Shown piece after piece: positions 1-7,778 of a DNA stretch of 46,044 nt. The notes under the pieces are model-generated. The model saw only the letters and a program-made list of their open reading frames with translations, had not been told where the DNA came from and did no database searches. This DNA comes from Taishania pollutisoli (GTDB lineage: Bacteria > Bacteroidota > Bacteroidia > Flavobacteriales_D > Crocinitomicaceae): the NCBI RefSeq assembly GCF_014518315.1, contig NZ_JACVEL010000015.1, positions 1 through 46,044 of the forward strand, written 5' to 3'. Position numbers and translations under genes: made by a program. Within the stretch, counting starts at the first letter, position 1. Every line of letters begins with the position of its first letter.

Positions 1-56
1 GCCTGCCTGCGCTGATGGTACTGCCCTTTTGAGGGTGGGAGAGTAAGTCGATGCCA
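1..56 (+). rRNA. rrf: 5S ribosomal RNA, 3' end (partial)
   Basis: The first bases match the 3' arm of bacterial 5S rRNA: GATGGTACTGC, a short hairpin, then GGTGGGAGAGTAAGTCG and the closing stem. The 5' part is outside the window. A strong terminator follows within ten bases, as expected for the end of an rRNA operon. The exact 3' end is uncertain by a few bases. Confidence 0.88.
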
Positions 57-62
57 CTTTTT

Positions 63-97
63 AAAAGCCCATACATTTAGTTGTGTGGGCTTTTTTG
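63..97 (+). terminator. Rho-independent terminator of the rRNA operon
   Basis: A 12-bp stem, AAAAGCCCATAC (63-74) with GTGTGGGCTTTT (83-94) and one G-U pair, is followed by a T run directly after the 5S rRNA. Confidence 0.85.
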
Positions 98-184
98 TTT
101 ATACTGGTTTATCCCTCAAAAATGGAATGAATAGGATAATAGATAGCTACAAATTCATGGATTACTTAACTGTATACTTTAAAA

Positions 185-280
185 TCACATAGATACATCG
201 TTGAATATTGTAAAAATCACTGTAGTTAGTGACACATAGCAGTTCATTTTATGAACTGGATGTATTACTTCTTCCAATAC
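185..280 (+). repeat. Dispersed non-coding repeat, copy 1
   Basis: Begins TCACATAGATACAT and contains TTAGTGACACATAG, then a perfect hairpin AGTTCAT-TTT-ATGAACT (241-257) and GGATG. Related copies lie at 5356-5445, 14205-14300 and 14303-14395. No ORF is shared, so this is a DNA- or RNA-level repeat. Confidence 0.6.
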
Positions 281-394
281 TCAGATGCTTTTGATAAAAA
301 ATGTTAGGTACTCCCGACAATTTTCTGAAAAACTAAACCTCGATGAATGTAATAGGAATGCACTTACAAAAATGATCCGTTAATCCTCAGCAGG

Positions 395-515
395 ACGTAG
401 TTTTTTTAGGAAGTTTTTCTTTGAAACGATAACCTGTCTGTATTCTGTTTGTCTGTGTTATCTTATCTTTTAATTATGTATCCATGGTGAAAATACCGTT
501 CAATTTTTAGAACAG
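395..515 (-). repeat. Two-copy gene-end element, copy 1
   Basis: Contains GGTGAAAATACC (486-497), three variable bases and CAATTTTTAGAACAG, which recurs at 2571-2600 with the same spacing. A second, weaker match (CAGG..GTA.TTTTTTT, near 395) also recurs upstream of the other copy. It starts only a few bases beyond the stop of the minus-strand gene at 520. Confidence 0.5.
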
Positions 516-519
516 ACTA

Positions 520-2310
520 TTATTTATATAGACAAATAGTCAATTTCCTTAAACGCATATTGTATTTAGGATTTGTGACAACTTCAAAAGAAATGGAATC
601 AGCAGAAAGGTTTTGTGGCAATTCTCCCTGAACCTTAAATTCACCCCATTTGTTGTTGTCTAAAACTTGTCCCAAATAAAAATTCTCCGTTAAAACTTCT
701 GCTTCTCCCTGATGATATTTCACAACTTTCAGACTTGAGAGCGTTTCTTGGTCTTGAACAAATCCTTCTCCGGAAAGTTGATAATACTTGCTGCTTACCA
801 ATAGATGACCTTTTATGACCAACAGTGAAATAGGGTTATCAGAAACAAATGAATTTTTGAAGTTCTCTTTCCATGTATAGGTATGAAAATCATAGTGATA
901 AATGGAAAGTGGGTGCAGTTTTGTTTCGTCAATTTCAAAATTTTCCCGGAAATACATCCAGTGAAAACGGTTATCCGTTTTTAGAAAAACATCCCAATAC
1001 CGTTTGTAATTCATCTCCGACAAATGATAAATTGCGTGTAGTTTTTGATCGTTCTGGATCGTATTGTGTTTGAATAAAACAAGGATTGCAGCAACCAGTA
1101 ACAATTGAATAACCGTAAAACTATAATGAAACAGAAAGGCAAAAGGAATAATCATCACAGCATAAATATCAACATAAGGCCGCATCCCCAAGCTACCTCC
1201 GTAATACCAATTCCACCAGGAAGAAGTTATATACGTAAAAATGAAAAAGAAGAGCAACCATCCCCAAAATAAGTAGCGTTGTTTTTTATAGAGTTTGAAA
1301 AGACCAATGACACACAAAATCAGTGCGGGGGTATAAACAAATAATCCCTTTTGGAAACTGAATAGGACATTTATTATTTCCGGGGAAAAAAGATTGTCAA
1401 ATCCTTCTTCTGTATACCCGTTAAATTTCCAGACTCCATATTGCTGGTAAATAGTTAAAAATTGAAGGCTTACGGGAACAAGAAAAAGAAACAAAGCAAA
1501 ACTTGTTTTAAGTAATCTGTTTTTCTGAAATAATGCGAAAAAATCATGTTTAAAAGCTGCAAAATTCGGATATAAAAACGGAAGAATGATGATAATCAAC
1601 AAATTTACAGGTCGCAATATTACGATCAGGCCAAGTAATAGGGAAAGTAAAAAGAGAAAGAATGATGCTTGGGAAAGAACGTATTTTCTGCAACTCCATA
1701 AGAAAAGCGCGATGACTCCGAACGAATATACATGGGAAAAAGCGGGTTCAAATAATGTGTAATACTTGAGGTTGGTGCAGAATACCAACAAACTTATTGA
1801 TGAAAGCGTTGTGAAAATGGAAAGGTGATAGCTTCTGAGAAAAAAATACAGAGCAACGACACCTCCCAGTAAGAAGAAAAATGCTGCAACTGCGATGGAA
1901 ACTTCGTAAGGATGTGAGTAACCGTTCCTTTCATAATTACTTGCTTTGGTGTATTGGTCAGCAACGACAAAGAACGGGCTCATGCAAACGGCAGTGCCAA
2001 CAAAATATTTATTGGTCATCGGTAGCTTTCCCCAATCGACGTATCCCAACCCCTGCATGATCTTACTGTTGTTTGTTTTTTCAGAAACCCGGGTAAGAAA
2101 CTCAAAATTAGACGTTCCGTAGATAAAAAACTGGGGAAGATAGGCATAGTAACCGGAGCCGTCGCTACTGATGATTTCTTTTGAATTATTTTCAGACCAA
2201 TGGTAATGCTCATCAGACGAATGATAATAATCATACGTGATTGTCAGTAGAAAAATCGGTAAATAAATCCACTTAGGGATTTTATTTATTAGCTGGTTGA
2301 AAAACTGCAT
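520..2310 (-). CDS. Polytopic membrane protein, possible GT-C-type glycosyltransferase
   Basis: A 596-residue protein with an N-terminal membrane anchor and about ten hydrophobic segments through residue 420, followed by a soluble tail of about 180 residues. The long first loop carries SSDGSGYYAYLPQ, and a late loop has WWNWYYGGSLGMRP. Acidic first loops and aromatic late loops of this kind occur in lipid-linked-sugar-dependent GT-C proteins of Bacteroidetes, but no catalytic residue can be assigned here. The start is an ATG. A TATTTTTG -7 element at 2331-2324 would give a leader of about 10 bases. It is the last gene on the minus strand before the rRNA operon. The glycosyltransferase role is inference; 'integral membrane protein' is secure. 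Confidence 0.75.
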   Translation of the reverse strand: MQFFNQLINKIPKWIYLPIFLLTITYDYYHSSDEHYHWSENNSKEIISSDGSGYYAYLPQFFIYGTSNFEFLTRVSEKTNNSKIMQGLGYVDWGKLPMTNKYFVGTAVCMSPFFVVADQYTKASNYERNGYSHPYEVSIAVAAFFFLLGGVVALYFFLRSYHLSIFTTLSSISLLVFCTNLKYYTLFEPAFSHVYSFGVIALFLWSCRKYVLSQASFFLFLLSLLLGLIVILRPVNLLIIIILPFLYPNFAAFKHDFFALFQKNRLLKTSFALFLFLVPVSLQFLTIYQQYGVWKFNGYTEEGFDNLFSPEIINVLFSFQKGLFVYTPALILCVIGLFKLYKKQRYLFWGWLLFFFIFTYITSSWWNWYYGGSLGMRPYVDIYAVMIIPFAFLFHYSFTVIQLLLVAAILVLFKHNTIQNDQKLHAIYHLSEMNYKRYWDVFLKTDNRFHWMYFRENFEIDETKLHPLSIYHYDFHTYTWKENFKNSFVSDNPISLLVIKGHLLVSSKYYQLSGEGFVQDQETLSSLKVVKYHQGEAEVLTENFYLGQVLDNNKWGEFKVQGELPQNLSADSISFEVVTNPKYNMRLRKLTICLYK

Positions 2311-2323
2311 TTGTCTGTTTCAA

Positions 2324-2331
2324 CAAAAATA
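2324..2331 (-). promoter_or_regulatory. Putative -7 promoter element (TATTTTTG)
   Basis: Read on the minus strand, this matches TAnnTTTG and ends 14 bases before the ATG at 2310. No clear TTG -33 element is seen at the expected distance. Confidence 0.35.
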
Positions 2332-2373
2332 ATAAACTTCGTTGATAAAGAAGTCGTCCGGATACTTACACAC

Positions 2374-2403
2374 CAAAAAAGCGAAGAAAATATTTCTCCG
2401 CTT
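2374..2403 (-). terminator. Putative minus-strand terminator
   Basis: Stem AAGCG-A-AGAAA (2379-2389) pairs with TTTCT-C-CGCTT (2393-2403) with one mismatch and a 3-base loop. On the minus strand it runs into TTTTTT (2380-2375). It would end transcription from the gene at 2621-3466, leaving about 220 bases of 3' untranslated RNA. Confidence 0.6.
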
Positions 2404-2516
2404 AGCGGTATAATGTAATTGTATAAATGCTTGAGTATGTGAAACTGTTTTGTATAACGTTGTTCGTCGTTCAATAATAACAGATTCAAAGATTATCTCC
2501 CGTTTTCTGCTGTTAA

Positions 2517-2600
2517 CAGGTGGTATTTTTTTCTTTGTTCATTCTTTTTTCATCCATCCGTACATACGTGGTGAAAATACCACCCAATTTTTAGAACAGT
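2517..2600 (-). repeat. Two-copy gene-end element, copy 2
   Basis: Holds GGTGAAAATACC, three variable bases, then CAATTTTTAGAACAG (ending near 2600), as in copy 1 at 486-515. Here the element is also bounded by a perfect 11-bp inverted repeat: GGTGGTATTTT (2519-2529) and AAAATACCACC (2574-2584), 44 bases apart. It begins about 20 bases beyond the stop codon at 2621. Confidence 0.5.
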
Positions 2601-2620
2601 ACCTTTTCTTTTATAACATT

Positions 2621-3466
2621 TTATTTTACCTGTTTTTTTACTCTCTTAAATATTGTGTGCCTAATATAGTCGGAGCTACCTTTGATATATGTAATTTCAG
2701 AGACCTCTAATAACTTACAAAATGCAAAATAATCCGGTTCGTTTTCATTGCTGTAAATATTCCCGTTTTTAATGGTGAATGCTACTGAATTTAAATCCCA
2801 ATGTTTACAAATACCTACAATTTCACCATTTTCAAAATAACATTCAGAAAGAGGAAGCTTATCATATATACCATATTGAGGGATTCTTCCGAGAAGAACA
2901 CTTCTTCCTTGTAATAAACCATTCACACAATCTGCGCTAAACTCAACAGTAATGTTTTTTGTCTCATAATAGGATTGCCCATTCGGCAGATAGCCAGCGA
3001 TTTTATCGGGTGTAAAACTGACTGTCAAGATTTCTTTAACTCTACCTGTAAACAGTTTTCCGTTTTCATATCTGTAAGCAACCATTTTTTCTCCCTTTTC
3101 AAATCTTACAGAAGAAATGTAAGGATTATCACTGTTTTTATTAAATCCTCCGTTGACGGTATCTGCTCTCCAGCCATCTGCCGGATAAAAACCTGCGATG
3201 TTTTCACCAACGTATTGATTATAGGTCAATCCGTCATCTGGACTTATTGTTTTCAGATCATCCGGATCAATCAGTAACAATTTACTTTTTAAATGATCAT
3301 CAAATTGAGACGACTGTTTACAACAATAACAACCTACAGCGCAACAACTATGACCATGAGCACAATCAAGGCGAAAGAATTCTTCTGGTACAACTATAGT
3401 ATCTGATTGTCCATATACACCAATATGGTAAACAAATGACAGTAGGAGAAAGATGCTTTTCATCAT
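2621..3466 (-). CDS. Secreted cysteine-rich hypothetical protein
   Basis: 281 residues. An N-terminal hydrophobic stretch ending in YGQ at residue 20 looks like a Sec signal peptide. Residues 35-49 hold six cysteines and two histidines (CAHGHSCCAVGCYCC), a compact candidate metal-binding or disulfide knot. The rest is mostly polar, with phrases such as RYENGKLFTGRV and CYFENGEIVGICKHW that resemble MORN/YwqK-type repeats (aromatic-x-NG-x(3)-G). I do not recognise a named family. ATG at 3466; a second ATG follows directly at 3463. It lies downstream of the DUF4139 gene but a hairpin at 3481-3516 separates them, so it may have its own promoter. Function unknown. Confidence 0.7.
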   Translation of the reverse strand: MMKSIFLLLSFVYHIGVYGQSDTIVVPEEFFRLDCAHGHSCCAVGCYCCKQSSQFDDHLKSKLLLIDPDDLKTISPDDGLTYNQYVGENIAGFYPADGWRADTVNGGFNKNSDNPYISSVRFEKGEKMVAYRYENGKLFTGRVKEILTVSFTPDKIAGYLPNGQSYYETKNITVEFSADCVNGLLQGRSVLLGRIPQYGIYDKLPLSECYFENGEIVGICKHWDLNSVAFTIKNGNIYSNENEPDYFAFCKLLEVSEITYIKGSSDYIRHTIFKRVKKQVK

Positions 3467-3479
3467 ATTTCTTATTGTT

Positions 3480-3517
3480 AAATAATAGCGGTCATTTTAC
3501 AGTGACCGCTATTATTT
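3480..3517 (-). terminator. Strong hairpin, probable terminator
   Basis: Perfect 14-bp stem AATAATAGCGGTCA (3481-3494) / TGACCGCTATTATT (3503-3516) with an 8-base loop, 13 bases beyond the stop at 3530 on the minus strand. The following T tract is modest (ATTATTTAAC). Confidence 0.65.
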
Positions 3518-3529
3518 TGATTACTCTAC

Positions 3530-5221
3530 TTATAAATTCAGCTGTTTGTCTTTATTATATTTTACTTTGTACGAGAATTGGATCAATTCACTTTGTTTTG
3601 GTTTCAATTTCGAATCCCATTCCAATAAACCTGTTACCGAATTGTATTTTGCTTTAGCAGATTCCAGTAAGGTAATTTCAATGTCACCATCATAAGCAAC
3701 CGGAATTTGATCTTGAATAATAATGTCAATGTTGGTCGCTTTTTGATTTTTCACCTCGATCAGATATGTATACGTTTTTTCAATATAGTTACCAACGATT
3801 TTTTCTTTGGTATCATTTTTCAGATATGTTCGCTTGACAATGATATTCGGATCTTTTCCTAAGCTTAAATTCAGTGTGTCATCCAGTGAAGTCGGATCCA
3901 GGTATGTTTCTCCGATATAACTTCCGTCAAAGAAGATGGACGCTTTTGCCGGAACCAGTTGTAGCTCTTCTAATTTGGAAATTTGTGCAACCAGGTAAGC
4001 GGACTTATCGGCTTTCGGAACAGTAAAGTACTTGTAATTGGCTTTCAAATCTTTATTGCTGATCAATACCATGTGCTGCTCATTGTTTGATTCGATGGTG
4101 TAGGGGAGGTCGATGATGAACTCTGCTGAAATGGTCTGGTTGACCATGGTTACAAATTGGTCAGCGGTAGTAGCAGAAGATTCGTAATCGGCAGTTGAAT
4201 AAGCTTCTGTCTTTTTTCGGTCTTCGGATGCCGCTTTTTCTTTATACATAATTCCCGTACTCATGTTATTGGTTGTACTTGGAGCCGCATAACCTTGCTG
4301 ATAGCTGGCATAATTCACGTACCATGGGTGCAACGTTGGCTTTGTTTTGTTCTGATACGGGTTATTGGTAGAAATCGTCAGGCGTACATTATCCCACTTC
4401 TCACCGGTACTTTGAAACACCTGCGCTTTATAGTTCAGATTGACCTGTCCTGTGGCAATCTCGCTGCGTAAGTCATACAATGGAATCCATCCGGCTTGCG
4501 ATACGAGGTATGAGACATCCAACTTTCCGGACACAGGTGTAGTGGCTTGTACTGTAATAATGATTCTTGGAATCGGACCTGCATTGGCAGGAGTAAGGTT
4601 ATTACTTGATTGGTAATTGCGTAATTTGGTCAGTCTTCCGCTCATGGCATCCCGCTCTTTTGTTTTTGTTGCCTTTTTACGGTTCAGGTTTCCCAGTTTC
4701 ACATTCAATTCATTCATTTTGATGGTGTAATAGTCAATGGTTTCCTTTAGCAGCGCTATTGAATCATTCACTTTTCCCTGACCTCTTACAGCTCCGTTGT
4801 TCGCTAATATGGATTTGGTTGCATTCAGTACGTCAATTTCATTTTGAAGTGTCTGCAGATCAAAATTGATCCATTCCAGTGAATCCTCCAGACGTTGGAT
4901 ATCCTGTCTGACTTTTAAGGGAAGCCCTTCCAGTGAAATTTCTTCGGGTTTTGGATAATACATGGAAAACTTGGTGTCCAGGATAATGATTCCTCCTGTT
5001 GCTTTTACCTGGATACTTTTGGCATCAAGGTAGGAGCTTACATTTTCTAAAATGATTTGAGAAACGCCCGTTTTTACATTGAAACTGGCTTTCCGGAAGA
5101 TTTGTGCACCTTGTGAATAAACGGTTACATTGCTAATCGTGGATTTGACGATTTCTTCTTCCAACGCGTTTGAGAAAAACGAAGTTCCCAATAAACAGAT
5201 AATTGCTACTAACTTTTTCAT
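3530..5221 (-). CDS. DUF4139 / mucoidy inhibitor MuiA family protein
   Basis: 563 residues with a signal peptide (about 1-19, cut near SNA). The N-terminal DUF4140-type region begins around TISNVTVYSQGAQIFRKA (residues 28-45). A charged, probably coiled-coil stretch follows (about 105-205). The C-terminal half has the DUF4139 beta-rich signature, including VSYLVSQAGWIPLYDLR and YKAQVFQSTGEKWDNVRLTIST, and ends close to the family's usual end. Members are exported proteins of unclear biochemistry; the name comes from an effect on mucoidy in other bacteria. ATG start, with two hydrophobic residues after MKK. Transcribed alone on the minus strand and followed by a strong hairpin. Confidence 0.85.
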   Translation of the reverse strand: MKKLVAIICLLGTSFFSNALEEEIVKSTISNVTVYSQGAQIFRKASFNVKTGVSQIILENVSSYLDAKSIQVKATGGIIILDTKFSMYYPKPEEISLEGLPLKVRQDIQRLEDSLEWINFDLQTLQNEIDVLNATKSILANNGAVRGQGKVNDSIALLKETIDYYTIKMNELNVKLGNLNRKKATKTKERDAMSGRLTKLRNYQSSNNLTPANAGPIPRIIITVQATTPVSGKLDVSYLVSQAGWIPLYDLRSEIATGQVNLNYKAQVFQSTGEKWDNVRLTISTNNPYQNKTKPTLHPWYVNYASYQQGYAAPSTTNNMSTGIMYKEKAASEDRKKTEAYSTADYESSATTADQFVTMVNQTISAEFIIDLPYTIESNNEQHMVLISNKDLKANYKYFTVPKADKSAYLVAQISKLEELQLVPAKASIFFDGSYIGETYLDPTSLDDTLNLSLGKDPNIIVKRTYLKNDTKEKIVGNYIEKTYTYLIEVKNQKATNIDIIIQDQIPVAYDGDIEITLLESAKAKYNSVTGLLEWDSKLKPKQSELIQFSYKVKYNKDKQLNL

Positions 5222-5355
5222 GACTTTCTGATTTTTCTATCCGTACAGTCAATCTGAAAATAGGTTCAAATCATGAATTGTTAAAAAAACGTTAATTACA
5301 TTTAACTCATTGTAAAACATAGGTTTTTGATGATTTGAAAAGGATAACGATTGCT

Positions 5356-5445
5356 GAATCACATAGTTTTGTATAGTACATAGTTGTTGTGTGTAACGGA
5401 TTTAGTGACACATAGGGGTTCATTTCATGAGTTGATGATTACTGT
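5356..5445 (+). repeat. Dispersed non-coding repeat, copy 2
   Basis: AATCACATAGTTTTGTA, then TTAGTGACACATAG, GGTTCATTTCATGAG and a TGATGATTACT tail align with copy 1 (185-280) in the same orientation, including a weaker version of its hairpin. Confidence 0.6.
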
Positions 5446-5478
5446 TGTTGTCGTTGGAATAGTGTATTGTTCTGCCAG

Positions 5479-5508
5479 AAAAAGAAAAGGTCGCCATTGC
5501 TGACGACC
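5479..5508 (-). terminator. Putative terminator of the CAP-domain gene
   Basis: Minus-strand GGTCG (5508-5504) pairs with CGACC (5493-5489) and is followed by TTTTCTTTTT. The stem is short (5 bp). Confidence 0.5.
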
Positions 5509-5555
5509 CCTTCCTGGTTGTTGTTTGTTGAGAATTTATGTTTTTATTGGTAAGA

Positions 5556-6548
5556 TCAATTCCCCGTTGCCAGCACCCAATAATATTCATGCGGACTTCC
5601 TTCTACCTGTACAAATCCTATTCCTACTACACGAGAGTCATGTTCAAGTAATATCTTGGCATGTGCATCGCTATTTAACCATTGCTGAAATGTTTTTTCT
5701 GCTTGTTGATTGCCCGCCGCAATGCATTCACCTGCCGCATTTCCCCTGTAAAATCGTTTGATCCGGTCAAATGTACTTCCTACGATGACCAACTTGTCAT
5801 TGATTTTATCATTGGATGCATGACTGAAGTATCCCTGTGTTCCCTGATCATAAGCATGATAACGACAAGCTTTAGCAAGGTCTTCATTCCACGATAATGC
5901 AGGAATTCGTCTTTTTGCCCGTTCTTTATTGATTAAATCCAGCAACTTTTTTTCTTCTTCCGCATTGTAGGACAACACGTTCTCATTACCGGAAGGCATT
6001 CCGTAAAATTGTCCTTCCACACGTACAAAATCCGTGGGAACAGCAGTTGACTCAACGTCCTGAATGACTGATTTTGTCAATAAATCATCTACTTCTTCCT
6101 GCTTGTAAAACGGTGAGAGGGATTCTACCTTTGCCAAACTTTCTAACAGGCTCAGACTCAAATCTCCCATTTCATTTTTGTCAAGCGTCTTGATCAACCG
6201 TTCAGCTCTGTTGCGCAGGGAAGAGACATGCTCATCCCATTGAACCAATTCCCGGTCATTATCTCCACTGTATTTTTCAAATTTGGCAGCACTGATCACA
6301 GAGCGATTCATCTGCAAATAAGTTCCTTTCAGTGTTTGAGATTCCTTGCTCTTGTCATAATAAATAACAGAAGCAAAATAGTAGGGGATAGACTCGGTTG
6401 ATTTTTTCTTCATGACTTTCTTGGATACCTCCATGCACTTGTCACGATCGGATAAATACAACTTATTTAACTTGTTGTACAATTTTTCATTTGCCCAACT
6501 TACGGATACAGTAAGGAGCAATAGCGTTGAAACGAGGAGCGTACGCAT
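5556..6548 (-). CDS. CAP-domain (SCP/YkwD-like) secreted protein
   Basis: 330 residues with a signal peptide (about 1-19, cut after SWA). The N-terminal 190 residues are mostly helical with no family I can name. The C-terminal 130 residues form a CAP domain: LLDLINKERAKRRIPALSWN, CRYHAYDQ, YFSHAS, AGECIA and the final WVLATGN. These contain the usual pocket residues (two His, two Glu). CAP proteins in bacteria are exported and of varied or unknown activity. ATG at 6548. The 82-base gap to hemW upstream holds no clear promoter. A short hairpin and T run follow at 5479-5508. Confidence 0.85.
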   Translation of the reverse strand: MRTLLVSTLLLLTVSVSWANEKLYNKLNKLYLSDRDKCMEVSKKVMKKKSTESIPYYFASVIYYDKSKESQTLKGTYLQMNRSVISAAKFEKYSGDNDRELVQWDEHVSSLRNRAERLIKTLDKNEMGDLSLSLLESLAKVESLSPFYKQEEVDDLLTKSVIQDVESTAVPTDFVRVEGQFYGMPSGNENVLSYNAEEEKKLLDLINKERAKRRIPALSWNEDLAKACRYHAYDQGTQGYFSHASNDKINDKLVIVGSTFDRIKRFYRGNAAGECIAAGNQQAEKTFQQWLNSDAHAKILLEHDSRVVGIGFVQVEGSPHEYYWVLATGN

Positions 6549-6630
6549 ATTGATAGAAATTTAGAGATATCTATCATAACGTAATCGATTTAAAAATATT
6601 GTTAGAACGGCGCCAATTTTTTACAGGCAA

Positions 6631-7767
6631 CTAATTTTCATCATGCAAACGAAACAAATCTGAAGCGATTCTGTCAGCCTGCAGACGCCCTGACTTTGTC
6701 AGACGAATTGAATCACTCTTTTTTTCCATCAATCCCTGCTCACATAATTGATCTACCTGTGTATGGAAACGTACATCAATCGGAAAAATTTGTTCCAGCT
6801 GATGAAGGTTGACACCGTAAACAGTTCTCAGTCCTGTTAATAACAATTCATTATAGATATCTGTGCTGGTTAATTCCTCTGTTTCAAACCAGGAGGTCTG
6901 TTGCTCAATGGCATTCATATAGGTGTGGTTGTTACGAATATTCCATGAGCGGGAATAACCGTTATACGAATGAGCAGAAGGACCTGCGCCAAGGTAGTGA
7001 ATTCCTTTCCAGTAATTAGAATTGTGTCTGGATTCAAATCCGGGTCTACAAAAATTAGAGATTTCGTACTGCAAAAATCCATGTTTTTCCAATGTCTCTA
7101 CCAGTAATAAAAACTGTTCCGCCTGGGTATTTTCACTTGCAGGAATTATTTTCCCTTTTTCTACAAATGTATCCAAAGCTGTTCCTTCTTCAACAGTGAG
7201 ACAATAGGCAGAAACATGTTGTACCCCCATCTTAATGACTGTTTCAATGTGATGGATCCATTCTTCATTGGTCAACCCGGGAAGCCCGTAGATTAAATCT
7301 ACCGTAAGATTTTCAATTCCGTTTTGAATTGCCATGGCAACGCAACTGTATGATTCCTCGACGGTATGCGCACGATTCATCCAGTTTAGATCACTTTTTT
7401 TAAAAGATTGTAATCCAACACTTAGTCTGTTGATCCCTGAAGTTTTCCAAAAAGTGATATTTTCCGGAGTGATGTCATCAGGATTGGCTTCCATTGTTAC
7501 TTCGCTGAGCAATGATGTATCAAAATAGGTATGCACAGTGGTCAGCAATTGCGTCAATTCTTCATGTAGTAAAATACTGGGAGTTCCACCTCCAAAATAG
7601 ATTGTTTCTATTGGTTGATTTCCGAGGTAATCTTTTCGAATTTCCAACTCATGGCACAGCGCATCAACCATTCGTTTGCGGTATGCATGAAAAGTGGTAC
7701 TGAAGTGAAAATCACAGTATGTACACTTTTGTTTACAAAACGGAATATGGATGTAAATTCCTGCCAA
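6631..7767 (-). CDS. hemW: Radical SAM heme chaperone HemW
   Basis: 378 residues. The N-terminus MAGIYIHIPFCKQKCTYCDF has the radical-SAM CxxxCxxC cluster ligands C11, C15 and C18. It is followed by YFGGGTPSIL, MEANPDD and GLQSF, and by the HNSNYWKG and AGPSAHSY blocks typical of the HemN/HemW group. The C-terminal HemN_C domain is intact. The protein is thought to insert heme into targets; it is often misnamed coproporphyrinogen oxidase. The start codon is TTG: no ATG lies in frame before the cysteine motif, and family members begin exactly at this methionine. It begins 11 bases after the mtnD-mtnC stop, so the two are likely co-transcribed. Confidence 0.93.
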   Translation of the reverse strand: MAGIYIHIPFCKQKCTYCDFHFSTTFHAYRKRMVDALCHELEIRKDYLGNQPIETIYFGGGTPSILLHEELTQLLTTVHTYFDTSLLSEVTMEANPDDITPENITFWKTSGINRLSVGLQSFKKSDLNWMNRAHTVEESYSCVAMAIQNGIENLTVDLIYGLPGLTNEEWIHHIETVIKMGVQHVSAYCLTVEEGTALDTFVEKGKIIPASENTQAEQFLLLVETLEKHGFLQYEISNFCRPGFESRHNSNYWKGIHYLGAGPSAHSYNGYSRSWNIRNNHTYMNAIEQQTSWFETEELTSTDIYNELLLTGLRTVYGVNLHQLEQIFPIDVRFHTQVDQLCEQGLMEKKSDSIRLTKSGRLQADRIASDLFRLHDEN

Positions 7768-7778
7768 TGGATATTGAA

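Larger units (their letters stand above)
98..519. other. Non-coding interval between 5S rRNA and the first gene
   Basis: I see no convincing ORF or RNA gene here. It contains one copy of a dispersed repeat (about 185-280) and one copy of a two-copy 3' element (about 395-515), listed separately. Confidence 0.6.
5222..5555. other. Non-coding interval with repeat and terminator
   Basis: No gene is visible. It holds dispersed-repeat copy 2 (5356-5445) and a minus-strand terminator (5479-5508) for the CAP-domain gene. Confidence 0.6.

Noticed and set aside
2450..2710. An 86-residue plus-strand frame in the gap between two minus-strand genes.
   Set aside because: It begins with TTG, is mostly hydrophobic and AT-driven, and runs across the two-copy element and into the 3' end of the next gene. 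It is more likely a by-product of that element.
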